From JAHRAW01 sp965249835 (lineage in GTDB: Bacteria > Pseudomonadota > Gammaproteobacteria > Arenicellales > Poriferihabitantaceae): a stretch of 64,000 nt of DNA. Where the stretch lies: contig CBDFMY010000001.1 of NCBI GenBank assembly GCA_965249835.1, positions 310,001-374,000 on the forward strand. Reading direction: 5' to 3'. Below are positions 9,120 through 16,836 of this stretch, piece after piece (the stretch's first letter is position 1; each line of letters opens with the position of its first letter). The notes under the pieces are model-generated. The model made no database searches. It worked only from the letters and a program-made list of their open reading frames with translations, and was not told where the DNA came from. A program made the position numbers and the translations under genes.

Positions 9120-9804
9120 GTCACGCGTAGCGTGACGACATTAATAGTCCGGCTGCGCCGGACTTTTTATTCTCAATGTGCCTTTGGCGTCTCAACGCGC
9201 TTTTGTCCTCTCGATTCACTGTTACCTATCATTTGTCATTGCCCGGCCCATATTATTATTGGCCGGGCAATCCAGTCATTAAACCGTTCGGCGTAGCCGG
9301 ACTCATTTGCTTTGATGCCGCGCCGTTCGATGCGAGAATGACGGCAAGGCGATGGTGCTTGTTGCTTACCGCTAATGTATGAGCGCGTCCCGGCGGCTTC
9401 ACCGCCACTCTGGTTCCCCGCTTGCCGGCGAGGATGACGGCGGACGACATATTTTAACTGGATTCCCGCCTTCGGCGAGAATGACAAATAAGAGTCGTCA
9501 TTGCCCGGCCCATATTATTATTGGCCGGGCAATCCAGTTAAATATTTGTCACGCGCAGCGTGACTCCTTTATTCTCGGTTACTTTGGCGTCTCAACGCGC
9601 TTTTGCCCTCTCGGTTCACCATTATCCCGCCAATTCGTCATCCTCGCCGGCAGGCGGGAATCCGGACGCGGCGTAGCCGCGCAAATGGCGGATGCTTCGC
9701 CGCCATTAAGGACAGCGGCTAACGCCGCTGAGTTTAATAACTGGATTGCCCGGCCAATAATAATATGGGCCGGGCAATGACGAGTTGGGGTCGAATTGGA
9801 CAAT
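9120..9804. repeat. Long palindromic repeat cluster after copy 6
   Basis: Contains hairpins GTCACGCGTAGCGTGAC (9120-9136) and GTCCGGCTGCGCCGGAC followed by TTTTT (9146-9168, possible terminator), two TTCTCAATGTGCC-like modules (9170-9225, 9570-9620), CCATATTATTATTGG-centred CCGGGCAAT palindromes (9238-9272, 9503-9538, 9746-9780) and several CTCGCCGGCAGGCGG modules. No gene; open frames here are repeat read-through. Confidence 0.78.
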
Positions 9805-10023
9805 GACATCCCTGCCGGCGAGGAAGACGGCAAGTTGCTGATAGACAATCTCACTTTCGGCGGCCCCGCGGAACGCCAGCAGATCGACTTTGACTGGGAA
9901 GTCGCCGACATCCAACGCAAAGCCGACCGACCGTCCAAACAATGGTTCTTCCTGCCGGCGTTCGGATTGCTGGCGTTGGTTATCATTCTGCAAAGACGAC
10001 GCCGAGGCCAACTGACGGCTTGA
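9805..10023 (+). pseudogene. TRAP transporter permease remnant (DUF3394 C-terminus)
   Basis: About 70 codons that resemble the extreme C-terminus (DUF3394) of TAXI-type TRAP large permeases: a DGKLLIDNLTFGGPAE segment, then IDFDWEVADIQ, RPSKQW, one hydrophobic helix (FFLPAFGLLALVIIL) and a basic RRRR end. The full family members are many hundreds of residues long, so everything upstream is missing. The 5' edge runs straight out of a palindromic repeat ending near 9815, so the deletion probably involved that repeat. The old gene's terminator remains at 10133-10180. No other part of the transporter is in the window. Confidence 0.6.
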
Positions 10024-10132
10024 CACCGGGCGGTTGGTAATGAAATTGCCGCTCGCATTCTGAATAATTGGCACTATTAAGGTCTTGACATATCTGGCAT
10101 TTATCCAGATAATCGCATGCATACACCCTAAC

Positions 10133-10180
10133 CCCCTCCGGGATTTCGCCAGCGATGGCGCCCCGGAGGGTTTTTTTTTA
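10133..10180 (+). terminator. Rho-independent terminator after TRAP remnant
   Basis: Stem CCCTCCGGG / CCCGGAGGG with an internal GGCGATTT-like loop region, followed directly by nine T. It points in the plus direction and presumably ended the ancestral TRAP operon. Confidence 0.8.
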
Positions 10181-10199
10181 TTTATAAATTGTTTCCCTG

Positions 10200-10847
10200 A
10201 TGCCGTCTGTAACACCAACGCCCCCCCAAGCAGTAGTGTTTATTGATGGCAACAATTGGTATCACAGTCTCAAACAAATTAGTGTTGACAGTTACGCTTT
10301 GGACTATCGGAAAGTAGCGAGAAAACTCCTTATGGATAGCCGGGAGTTGACCGGAATCAGATACTACATCGGTGAAATTCTTAGCAACATTACACTTATA
10401 CACCAGCAAAAAGCACGTCTGAAAAATCTGCACACACAGCAAGTACATATTTCTCTCGGGCGAATCGAAAAAATTCCGGTATCGTCCAAGAATAATCCTC
10501 TGGCTACAAAAATAAATCAAATCATTGAACGGGATGGTACGCGCATCCCCGATGACATCCGCCAGGAATTAACCCAACTAACTCGCGAAAAAATTTTCAC
10601 CTATACCGAAAAACAAGTGGATGTTCGCATCGCTGTTGATTTGGTGAGTATGGCACAGCGCGATGAATACGATGTCGCCTACCTGCTTTCGGCGGACGGT
10701 GATTTTGTTCCTGCGGTTGAAGAGGCGAGACGCTGGAATAAAAAGGTATTTGCGGTCAGCGCATCGCAAGGAGGTCGTCTGAGCAATGCGGTTGATTCTT
10801 TCATCAAAATCCCCTCATCCGATTGGTTTCACGGCTGTTATAAATAA
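10200..10847 (+). CDS. NYN-domain protein (LabA/DUF88-like)
   Basis: A 215-residue protein with a PIN-like NYN domain, a family of metal-dependent nucleases acting mostly on RNA. Visible motifs: VVFIDGNNWYHSL near residue 12 (first acidic residue), KQVDVRIAVDLVSMA near 140 (second acidic position) and AYLLSADGDFVPAV near 160 (acidic pair), then VFAVSAS. The acidic residues expected for metal binding are all present. It lies on the plus strand between copies 6 and 7 of the ATPase array, right after a strong terminator, so it probably has its own promoter. No clear Shine-Dalgarno was seen. Its presence may be chance or functional; substrate unknown. Confidence 0.8.
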   Translation: MPSVTPTPPQAVVFIDGNNWYHSLKQISVDSYALDYRKVARKLLMDSRELTGIRYYIGEILSNITLIHQQKARLKNLHTQQVHISLGRIEKIPVSSKNNPLATKINQIIERDGTRIPDDIRQELTQLTREKIFTYTEKQVDVRIAVDLVSMAQRDEYDVAYLLSADGDFVPAVEEARRWNKKVFAVSASQGGRLSNAVDSFIKIPSSDWFHGCYK

Positions 10848-10959
10848 CAAGAGCTAACGCCCGGCGATTTTTTCCGCCTGCCGCGAGAATGATAAAAGTT
10901 TTTTTTCATTGATTATAAAAAACATTGCGCGCCGCATTTTGCGCGTATCCGGGATGATA
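10848..10959. repeat. Short spacer with inverted repeat
   Basis: Includes GCGCGTATCCGGGATGATACGCGC, an imperfect hairpin also found before copies 8 and 9 and at about 49660. No gene. Confidence 0.55.
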
Positions 10960-11057
10960 CGCGCAAAAAATCGCCGAAATTCCATAAAAAGAGTATACAC
11001 TACAAGAGTTAGTTGGTTGTTCTGATAACCTATTAAATAGCGAATGAGGCATTGGTT
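10960..11057 (+). promoter_or_regulatory. Type B leader of ATPase copy 7
   Basis: CGCAAAAAATCGCCGAAATTCC, CATAAAAAGAGTATACACTACAAG and the GTTAGTTGGTTGTTCTGATAACC stretch, with ATGAGGC 8 to 11 bases before ATG 11058. Nearly identical to the copy 4 leader. Confidence 0.5.
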
Positions 11058-12200
11058 ATGACACAGATTGGTGATTTTAATCCGTTTAATCCGGGTAGCG
11101 GGGAATCCCCGCCTTATCTGGCAGGTCGGGAAAGCGAGCAGGGTCGGCTTAGAAAAATATTGGCAGAAATATCTGCCGGAAGGTCGCCTGCCGCCGAGAC
11201 AGTTATGTATGGGCCCCGGGGGATGGGCAAAACCGTGTTGCTGAATTGGCTCGAAGATGAAGTCGAAAAGGGCGGTGCAAAGAACAATTCTATACGGGTA
11301 AGCCGAGTGACTCCCGATCAACTAACATCTCCGGCAGAAATGTGGGATTTTCTAATATCTAAAAATTGGCTGCAAAAAAAGTTTCCGAATAAAAAGGAAG
11401 TTGGGGTTAAAGAATTTCTATATGGTGCTTGGACTGAAAACTCCACCTCCCCGAAAGAACTATTGGATAAATTGATTCATCAATGTAAAAAAAGTCCTTT
11501 GGTGTGTCTGCTGGATGAAGCACATACTATGGATGCGGGCTTGTGCAATGGTTTGTTAAACCTGAGCCAGGCTGTACGCAATGAAGCACCATTTTTACTA
11601 GTTCTCGCCGGCACCCCTGGCCTGAGACATTTCTTGTCCACGGTGAACGCAAGTTTTGTTGAGCGTTCCAATGTAATTGGCATTGCACGATTAGATGCGC
11701 AGGCTACTGCGGATGCCATCGTAAAGCCGTTAAATGAACACGGCATAGAAATAGACGACAACACCCTTGCGCAGGTCGTTGAAGACAGCCAGCACTATCC
11801 TTACTTTATTCAACTTTGGGGCGCGGCTCTCTGGGATCTGGCAAAGGAAAAAGACCTGCAAAAACTGACTTCTCAAGAAATTACCGAAGCAGAAACAAAG
11901 GTTGGGAACCGTCGGTTAAACTTTTATGAGCAACGCAGAAAAACATTAAGCGATCTTGGATTGCTGCCGGCGGCTGTTGCTATTGCGGCAGTATTCCAAG
12001 ACACGGAAACAACCACAATGGATACGCTCATAGATGTTATTGCAGATAATTTATCTGTCGATTCACCTGCTACACAGTCGGTTAATGAGCATCTGCAAAC
12101 GTTTATTCGCCATGAATTTATTTGGAATCCGCCGGATACGAATTTATACGAGGCGGGCATCCCGAGTTTGATGAAATATGTCTTGGACCGGCAACGTTAG
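11058..12200 (+). CDS. AAA-type ATPase, array copy 7
   Basis: A 380-residue paralogue with type B N-terminus (MTQIGDFNPFNPGSGE), Walker A GPRGMGKT and a third central cassette (type III: LEDEVEKGGAKNNSIR start, MWDFLISKNWLQKKF). Walker B is VCLLDEAH and sensor 1 LAGTPGLRHFL; the lid reads NASFVERSNVIGIARL. Tail blocks: NEHGIEIDDNTLAQV and MDTLIDVIADNLS. It stops at VLDRQR, about ten residues before the usual end, because the sequence passes into a repeat GTTAGCCGCT that supplies the stop codon. A DUF1640 gene follows 113 bases downstream on the same strand. Function unknown. Confidence 0.85.
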   Translation: MTQIGDFNPFNPGSGESPPYLAGRESEQGRLRKILAEISAGRSPAAETVMYGPRGMGKTVLLNWLEDEVEKGGAKNNSIRVSRVTPDQLTSPAEMWDFLISKNWLQKKFPNKKEVGVKEFLYGAWTENSTSPKELLDKLIHQCKKSPLVCLLDEAHTMDAGLCNGLLNLSQAVRNEAPFLLVLAGTPGLRHFLSTVNASFVERSNVIGIARLDAQATADAIVKPLNEHGIEIDDNTLAQVVEDSQHYPYFIQLWGAALWDLAKEKDLQKLTSQEITEAETKVGNRRLNFYEQRRKTLSDLGLLPAAVAIAAVFQDTETTTMDTLIDVIADNLSVDSPATQSVNEHLQTFIRHEFIWNPPDTNLYEAGIPSLMKYVLDRQR

Positions 12201-12313
12201 CCGCTATCATTACATAACAAAAACAAGTAAAATTGTGCTAAAAACCACTTGCATCCCCCACAAAACAGTGTTTTACTTACCATCCATTTTTTTCCAATCC
12301 AAGGAGTAAGGAT

Positions 12314-12802
12314 ATGACATCGTTAGCATTTGACACCCATCAAGCCTTCAAAGACCTCAAGGGTGCCGGAGCCAAAGAGGAACTGGCCGAAGTCGTGGTA
12401 ACCACCATCAGCACCGCCATTAGCGAACAGGTAGCCACCAAGGCTGACATCGTGGCGGTCAAGGCTGACATCGTGGCGGTCAAGGCTGACATCGTGGCGG
12501 TTCGGACTGATTTGAAATTTCACCGCAATGCCACCAAGTCTGAGTTCAGAGCCATTCGGTCTGAGATAGAATCTCTTGGCAATGCCACCATGGCTGAGTT
12601 CAGAGCCATTCGGTCTGAGATAGAATCTCTTGGCAATGCCACCATGGCTGAGTTCAGAGCCGTTCGGTCTGAGATAGAATCTCTTGGCAATGCCACCAAG
12701 GCTGACATGGAACTCCTTAAAAAGGACTTGTCCATCCGTCTCGGGTTTATGCTTTTCACCGGACTCGCTGCTATGACCACTATCCTCCAAGTATTCAAAT
12801 GA
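12314..12802 (+). CDS. DUF1640-like coiled-coil membrane-anchored protein
   Basis: A 162-residue protein with an N-terminal globular segment, a long coiled coil and a C-terminal hydrophobic helix (LGFMLFTGLAAMTTIL). The coil is built of tandem repeats: three of ADIVAVK/R and three of an 18-residue unit ending EIESLGNAT. This layout resembles DUF1640 / CCDC90-like proteins, which also occur in mitochondria. A strong AAGGAG lies 8 bases before the ATG. A terminator overlaps the stop codon. A damaged second copy lies at 14386-14821. The role is unknown; linkage to the ATPase copies may only reflect the duplication. Confidence 0.75.
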   Translation: MTSLAFDTHQAFKDLKGAGAKEELAEVVVTTISTAISEQVATKADIVAVKADIVAVKADIVAVRTDLKFHRNATKSEFRAIRSEIESLGNATMAEFRAIRSEIESLGNATMAEFRAVRSEIESLGNATKADMELLKKDLSIRLGFMLFTGLAAMTTILQVFK

Positions 12803-12825
12803 GTCCGGCTACGCCGGACTTTTTC
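12802..12825 (+). terminator. Terminator-like hairpin after DUF1640 gene
   Basis: AGTCCGGC-TAC-GCCGGACT stem with a 3-base loop followed by TTTT, overlapping the stop codon. It is also one of the GTA/TAC-loop repeats, here placed where it can serve as a terminator. Confidence 0.65.
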
Positions 12826-13039
12826 TTGATTGCCACTGTCTTCTCAAAACGCCTTTGTCCTTTCAATCCACTATTACCTACCATTCGTCATTCTCGCCGG
12901 CAGGCGGGAATCCAGACGCGGCGTAGCCGCGCAAATGGCGGCGGCTTTGCCGCCATTTAAGGATAGCGGCTAACGCCGCTGGTTTAATAACTGGATTGCC
13001 CGGAGCGAGCCCGAAGGGCGCGTATCAGAGATGATACGC
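12826..13039. repeat. Palindromic repeat cluster before copy 8
   Basis: A variant of the TTCTCAATGTGCC module, a CTCGCCGGCAGGCGG module, GCGGCGTAGCCGC, GGCGGCTTTGCCGCC and AGCGGCTAACGCCGCT hairpins, and the GCGCGTATCAGAGATGATACGCGC hairpin. No gene. Confidence 0.75.
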
Positions 13040-13132
13040 GCAAAAAATCGCCGAAATTCCATAACAAAGAGTATACTATGCAGAAGAGCCAGTTGCTCGA
13101 TTGAGCATTGGATGGCGAATGAGGAGGCCATC
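13040..13132 (+). promoter_or_regulatory. Type A leader of ATPase copy 8
   Basis: TATACT at 13072-13077, the 8-codon frame here MQKSQLLD (13078-13104) and GAGGAGG before ATG 13133. The peptide keeps its length although two codons changed. Confidence 0.55.
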
Positions 13133-14272
13133 ATGACACCCACAAGAACACGAAATCCGTTCAAGCCAGGTAGAGGAGCAACCCCGCCTTATCTGGCAGG
13201 TCGGGAAAATGAGCAGAATCGGCTCAGGGAGATATTAGCAGATATGGCTGATGGAGATTCTCCTGCCGCCGACATAGTGATGTATGGCCCACGCGGCATG
13301 GGTAAGACAGTACTATTAAATTGGTTAAAAAATGAGGCAAAAAAATCTGGCACGGTGGATAATCCCATACGCACAAGTTGGACGACCCCCGATCAATTAG
13401 CATCTCCGGCGGACATGTGGAGTTGCCTAATGTCCAATGATTGGAAGAAAAATTTAAAACCGGATGAAACAAAATTTGGATTTGGGGCATTATCTGGCAC
13501 TTGGACGAGAAAAGGTGTCTCTAACCAAGCCCTGATAAATGATTTGATTTCTGAATGTAAAAAAAGTCCTTTGGTATTTCTGATGGATGAAGCACATCAA
13601 ATGGAATCAGGTCAATGTCGTGGTTTATTAAACGTAAGTCAGACTGTACAAAACGAAGCCCCCTTTTTGCTGGTTCTCGCCGGTACTCCTGGCTTGGCAC
13701 ACTTCTTGAAGACAGTGGGGGCTAGTTTTGTTGAACGTTCCACGAAAATGGGCATTGCACGATTAGATGCGCAAGCCACTGCGGACGCCATTGTAAAGCC
13801 GTTAAACGAACATGGCATAAATATAGACGACAGCACCCTTGCGCCGGTCGTTGAAGACAGCCAGCACTACCCTTACTTCATTCAACTTTGGGGCGCGGCT
13901 CTTTGGGATTTGGCAAAGCAAAAAGACCTGCAAAAACTGACTGCTCAAGAAATTGCCGAAGCAGAAACAAAGGTTGAGAACCGCCGGTCAAACTTTTATG
14001 AACAACGCAGAGCAACATTAGACGACCTTGAACTGCTGCCGGCGGCTGTTGCTATTGCGGCAGTATTCCAAGACACGGAAACAACCACAAGGGATTATCT
14101 CAAAGAGATCATTGCAGATAATTTACCTGACGATTCACTGGCTACACAGTCAGTTAATGAGCATCTGCAAACGTTTATTCGCCATGAATTTATTTGGAAT
14201 CCACCAGATTCAATATTATTCGAGGCGGGCATCCCGAGTTTGATGAAATATGTCTTGGACCGGCAACGTTAG
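13133..14272 (+). CDS. AAA-type ATPase, array copy 8
   Basis: A 379-residue paralogue. The N-terminus is a hybrid: type A start MTPTRTRNPFKPG followed by RGATPPYLAGREN as in type B copy 9. Walker A GPRGMGKT is followed by a fourth central cassette (type IV: LKNEAKKSGTVDNPIR start, MWSCLMSNDWKKNL). Walker B is VFLMDEAH; sensor 1 LAGTPGLAHFL. Tail blocks are NEHGINIDDSTLAPV, ELLPAAVAIAAV and RDYLKEIIADNLP. Like copy 7 it ends early at VLDRQR where the same GTTAGCCGCT repeat provides the stop. A frameshifted DUF1640 copy follows. Function unknown. Confidence 0.85.
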   Translation: MTPTRTRNPFKPGRGATPPYLAGRENEQNRLREILADMADGDSPAADIVMYGPRGMGKTVLLNWLKNEAKKSGTVDNPIRTSWTTPDQLASPADMWSCLMSNDWKKNLKPDETKFGFGALSGTWTRKGVSNQALINDLISECKKSPLVFLMDEAHQMESGQCRGLLNVSQTVQNEAPFLLVLAGTPGLAHFLKTVGASFVERSTKMGIARLDAQATADAIVKPLNEHGINIDDSTLAPVVEDSQHYPYFIQLWGAALWDLAKQKDLQKLTAQEIAEAETKVENRRSNFYEQRRATLDDLELLPAAVAIAAVFQDTETTTRDYLKEIIADNLPDDSLATQSVNEHLQTFIRHEFIWNPPDSILFEAGIPSLMKYVLDRQR

Positions 14273-14385
14273 CCGCTATCATTACATAACAAAAACAAGT
14301 AAAATTGTGCTAAAAACCACTTGCATCCCCCACAAAACAGTGTTTTACTTACCATCCATTTTTTTCCAATCCAAGGAGTAAGGAT

Positions 14386-14821
14386 ATGACATCGTTAGCA
14401 TTTGACACCCATCAAGCATTCAAAGCACCTCAAGGGTGCCGGAGCCAAAGAGGAACTGGCCGAAGTCGTGGTAACCACCATCAGCACCGCCATTAGCGAA
14501 CAGGTAGCCACCAAGGCTGACATCGTGGCGGTCAAGGCTGACATCGTGGCGGTCAAGGCTGACATCGTGGCGGTTCGGACTGATTTGAAATTTCACCGCA
14601 ATGCCACCAAGTCTGAGTTCAAAGCCATTCGGTCTGAGATAGAATCTCTTGGCAATGCCACCATGGCTGAGTTCAGAGCCGTTCGGTCTGAGATAGAATC
14701 TCTTGGCAATGCCACCAAGGCTGACATGGAACTCCTTAAAAAGGACTTGTCCATCCGTCTCGGGTTTATGCTTTTCACCGGACTCGCTGCTATGACCACT
14801 ATCCTCCAAGTATTCAAATGA
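14386..14821 (+). pseudogene. DUF1640-like gene, second copy, frameshifted
   Basis: Same promoter region, AAGGAG and ATG as the first copy, but an extra C near 14427 (TTCAAAGCACCTC against TTCAAAGACCTC) shifts the frame after 13 codons. The rest of the coding sequence is preserved in the other frame to the stop at 14821. It has two rather than three of the 18-residue coil units. Translation could only resume from an internal start such as one near 14402, which would give a protein of up to 139 residues lacking the normal N-terminus. Confidence 0.8.
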
Positions 14822-14844
14822 GTCCGGCTACGCCGGACTTTTTC
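14821..14844 (+). terminator. Terminator-like hairpin after second DUF1640 copy
   Basis: Identical AGTCCGGC-TAC-GCCGGACT stem followed by TTTT. Confidence 0.6.
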
Positions 14845-15054
14845 TTGATTGCCACTGTCTTCTCAAAACGCCTTTGTCCTTTCAATCCACTATTACCTAC
14901 CATTCGTCATTCTCGCCGAAGGCGGGAATCCAGACGCGGCGTAGCCGCGCAAATGGCGGCGGCTTCGCCGCCATTTAAGGATAGCGGCTAACGCCGCTGG
15001 TTTAATAACTGGATTGCCCGGAGCGAGCCCGAAGGGCGCGTATCAGGGATGATA
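14845..15054. repeat. Palindromic repeat cluster before copy 9
   Basis: Same modules in the same order as 12826-13039, ending in the GCGCGTATCAGGGATGATACGCGC hairpin. No gene. Confidence 0.75.
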
Positions 15055-15152
15055 CGCGCAAAAAATCGCCGAAATTCCATAAAAAGGATATACACTGCAA
15101 GAGTTAGTTGGTTGTTCTGACTGAGTATTGAATAGCGAATGAGGCGTTGGTT
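15055..15152 (+). promoter_or_regulatory. Type B leader of ATPase copy 9
   Basis: Type B leader with small changes: AAGGATATACAC in place of AAGAGTATACAC and CTGAGTATTGAATAG in place of ATAACCTATTAAATAG. ATGAGGCGTTGGTT precedes ATG 15153. Confidence 0.5.
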
Positions 15153-16325
15153 ATGACACAGATTGAAGGTTTGAATCCGTTTAGGCCAGGTAGAGGAGCA
15201 ACCCCGCCTTATCTGGCTGGCAGGGAAAATGAACAGAGTCGGTTCAGAAAAATATTGGCAGAAATATCTGCCGGAAGGTCGCCTGCCGCCGACATGGTTA
15301 TGTATGGGCCCCGGGGGATGGGTAAGACAGTATTATTAAATTGGATTGGGGGTGAAGTTGAAAAAACTTCAAAACATAACCTTCCTTTACGAGCAATTCA
15401 AACAACGCCGACAATTTTTCCATCTTTAGAGTTGCTCTGGAATAAATTGATTTCTGACGACTGGAAGAAGAAAATCTGGCCCGAGCAAATAGAACTTGGG
15501 GCACTTGGAAACAGAATTGTGTGGAATTCAAAAGCTCATAACGAGGATGATTTAGTAAGCGTCTTAATTGAGGAATGTAAAGAACGCCCATTGGTGCTGT
15601 TGATGGACGAAGCACACACCATGGATTCTCGTTTTTGTCAGGATTTGTTGAACATAAGCCAACAAGTGAATCAAAACGCACCTTTTTTGCTGGTACTCGC
15701 CGGCACGCCCGGTCTATCGCATTTGTTGACGACAGTGGGGGCTAGTTTTGTTGAACGCTCCGAGAAAATGGGCATTGCACGATTAGATGCACAGGCCACT
15801 GCGGATGCCATCGTAAAACCGTTGGATGCCGATGGCGTAACAGTAGACACCGATGCTTTGGAACATGTAGTGGAAGACAGCCAGCATTATCCTTATTTCA
15901 TTCAACTTTGGGGCGCGGCTCTGTGGGATTTGGCAAAGGAAAAAGACCTGCAAAAACTGACTTCTGAAGAAATTACCGAAGTAGAAACAAAGATTGAGAA
16001 CCGCCGGTTAAACTTTTATGGAGAGCGCAGAGCAACATTAGACGACCTTGAACTGCTGCCGGCGGCTGTTGCTATTGCGACACTATTTCAAAACACGGAA
16101 ACAACCACAAGGGATTATCTCAAAGAGATCATTGCAGATAATTTACCTGTTGATTCACTGGCTACACAGTCAGTTAATGAACATCTGCAAACGTTTATTC
16201 GCCATGAATTTATTTGGAATCCGCCGGACACAAATTTATATGAGGCAGGCATCCCCAGTTTGATGGGATATGTCTTGGACCGGCAGCGCGAGCATGTGCA
16301 AAAAGTATCGCCGGCAGCAGAATGA
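15153..16325 (+). CDS. AAA-type ATPase, array copy 9
   Basis: A 390-residue paralogue and the last in the array. It has type B N-terminus (MTQIEGLNPFRPGRGA), Walker A GPRGMGKT, and a fifth, most divergent central cassette (type V: IGGEVEKTSKHNLPLR start, LLWNKLISDDWKKKI, then RIVWNSKAHNEDDLVS). Walker B is VLLMDEAH; sensor 1 LAGTPGLSHLL. Tail blocks are DADGVTVDTDALEHV, ELLPAAVAIATL and RDYLKEIIADNLP, close to pseudogene copy 2. The stop codon is overlapped by a GTCACGCGTAGCGTGAC hairpin. Function unknown; intact reading frame and motifs suggest an active ATPase. Confidence 0.85.
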   Translation: MTQIEGLNPFRPGRGATPPYLAGRENEQSRFRKILAEISAGRSPAADMVMYGPRGMGKTVLLNWIGGEVEKTSKHNLPLRAIQTTPTIFPSLELLWNKLISDDWKKKIWPEQIELGALGNRIVWNSKAHNEDDLVSVLIEECKERPLVLLMDEAHTMDSRFCQDLLNISQQVNQNAPFLLVLAGTPGLSHLLTTVGASFVERSEKMGIARLDAQATADAIVKPLDADGVTVDTDALEHVVEDSQHYPYFIQLWGAALWDLAKEKDLQKLTSEEITEVETKIENRRLNFYGERRATLDDLELLPAAVAIATLFQNTETTTRDYLKEIIADNLPVDSLATQSVNEHLQTFIRHEFIWNPPDTNLYEAGIPSLMGYVLDRQREHVQKVSPAAE

Positions 16326-16836
16326 GTCACGCGTAGCGTGACTCATTCATCACTCGGGATAATAGAGAAAACCCCCGGAAAAGCAAGGATTTGTGAGTGA
16401 GGTTAGTGGGTTGGAAGCGGCATCAAAGCAAATGAGTCACGCTACACGTGACAGGCGGCTTGCGCCGCCACCTGGATTTGCGCCTGTCGACGAGGATGAC
16501 GGGTTGGGGGTCAATGGTAAATCGTGCGGGGATGATTTTTTTGAGAAGACAAAGTAAATAAGTGTCACGCTTTGCGTGACACTAAAACAGCGTTACTCCA
16601 GCGTAGTTGGACTCCTTATTCTCAATGTGCCATTGGCATCTCAAAATGAGTCACGCTCCGCGTGACGACATTAATAGTCCAACTCCGCCGGACAACCCAG
16701 TTAAAAAACTCAGCGGCGTTAGCCGCTATCCTTAATGGCGACGAAGCCGCCGGTTTCAAGCGGTGAAATTTGCCGGGCTTCCCTTATAATAGCGTTCAGC
16801 ATCCGCGGAATACCCCGTATCCGACCAATCCCTTCA
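16326..16836. repeat. Repeat-rich spacer between ATPase array and hemA
   Basis: Several GTCACGC..GCGTGAC hairpins (16326-16342, 16436-16452, 16563-16581, 16650-16666), a degenerate TTCTCAATGTGCC module (16617-16645) and an AGCGGCGTTAGCCGCT hairpin near 16710. The hemA promoter must lie in the last ~100 bases; CTTATAAT near 16785 is a possible -10 box. Confidence 0.65.

Larger units (their letters stand above)
12181..13063 (+). repeat. Segmental duplication unit, first copy
   Basis: From the end of ATPase copy 7 through a DUF1640 gene and its repeat spacer to the leader of copy 8. It is almost identical to 14253-15081. Differences include one 54-base internal repeat, a 1-base insertion and a few substitutions. 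Confidence 0.85.
14253..15081 (+). repeat. Segmental duplication unit, second copy
   Basis: Matches 12181-13063 from the last codons of the ATPase through the DUF1640 copy and the repeat spacer. It is 54 bases shorter, through loss of one repeat unit in the coiled coil, apart from single-base changes. Confidence 0.85.

Noticed and set aside
9379..9780. 133-codon open frame and its antisense partners
   Set aside because: Composed wholly of repeat modules (CGCCGGCAGGCGG, CCGGGCAAT); same sequence occurs in different frames elsewhere.
12440..12700. Possible CRISPR-like direct repeats
   Set aside because: The 21- and 54-base direct repeats are back to back without spacers and encode coiled-coil heptads.
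12323..12790. Repetitive minus-strand frame opposite DUF1640
   Set aside because: Mirror of the coil repeats; the plus frame has a strong ribosome binding site and terminator.
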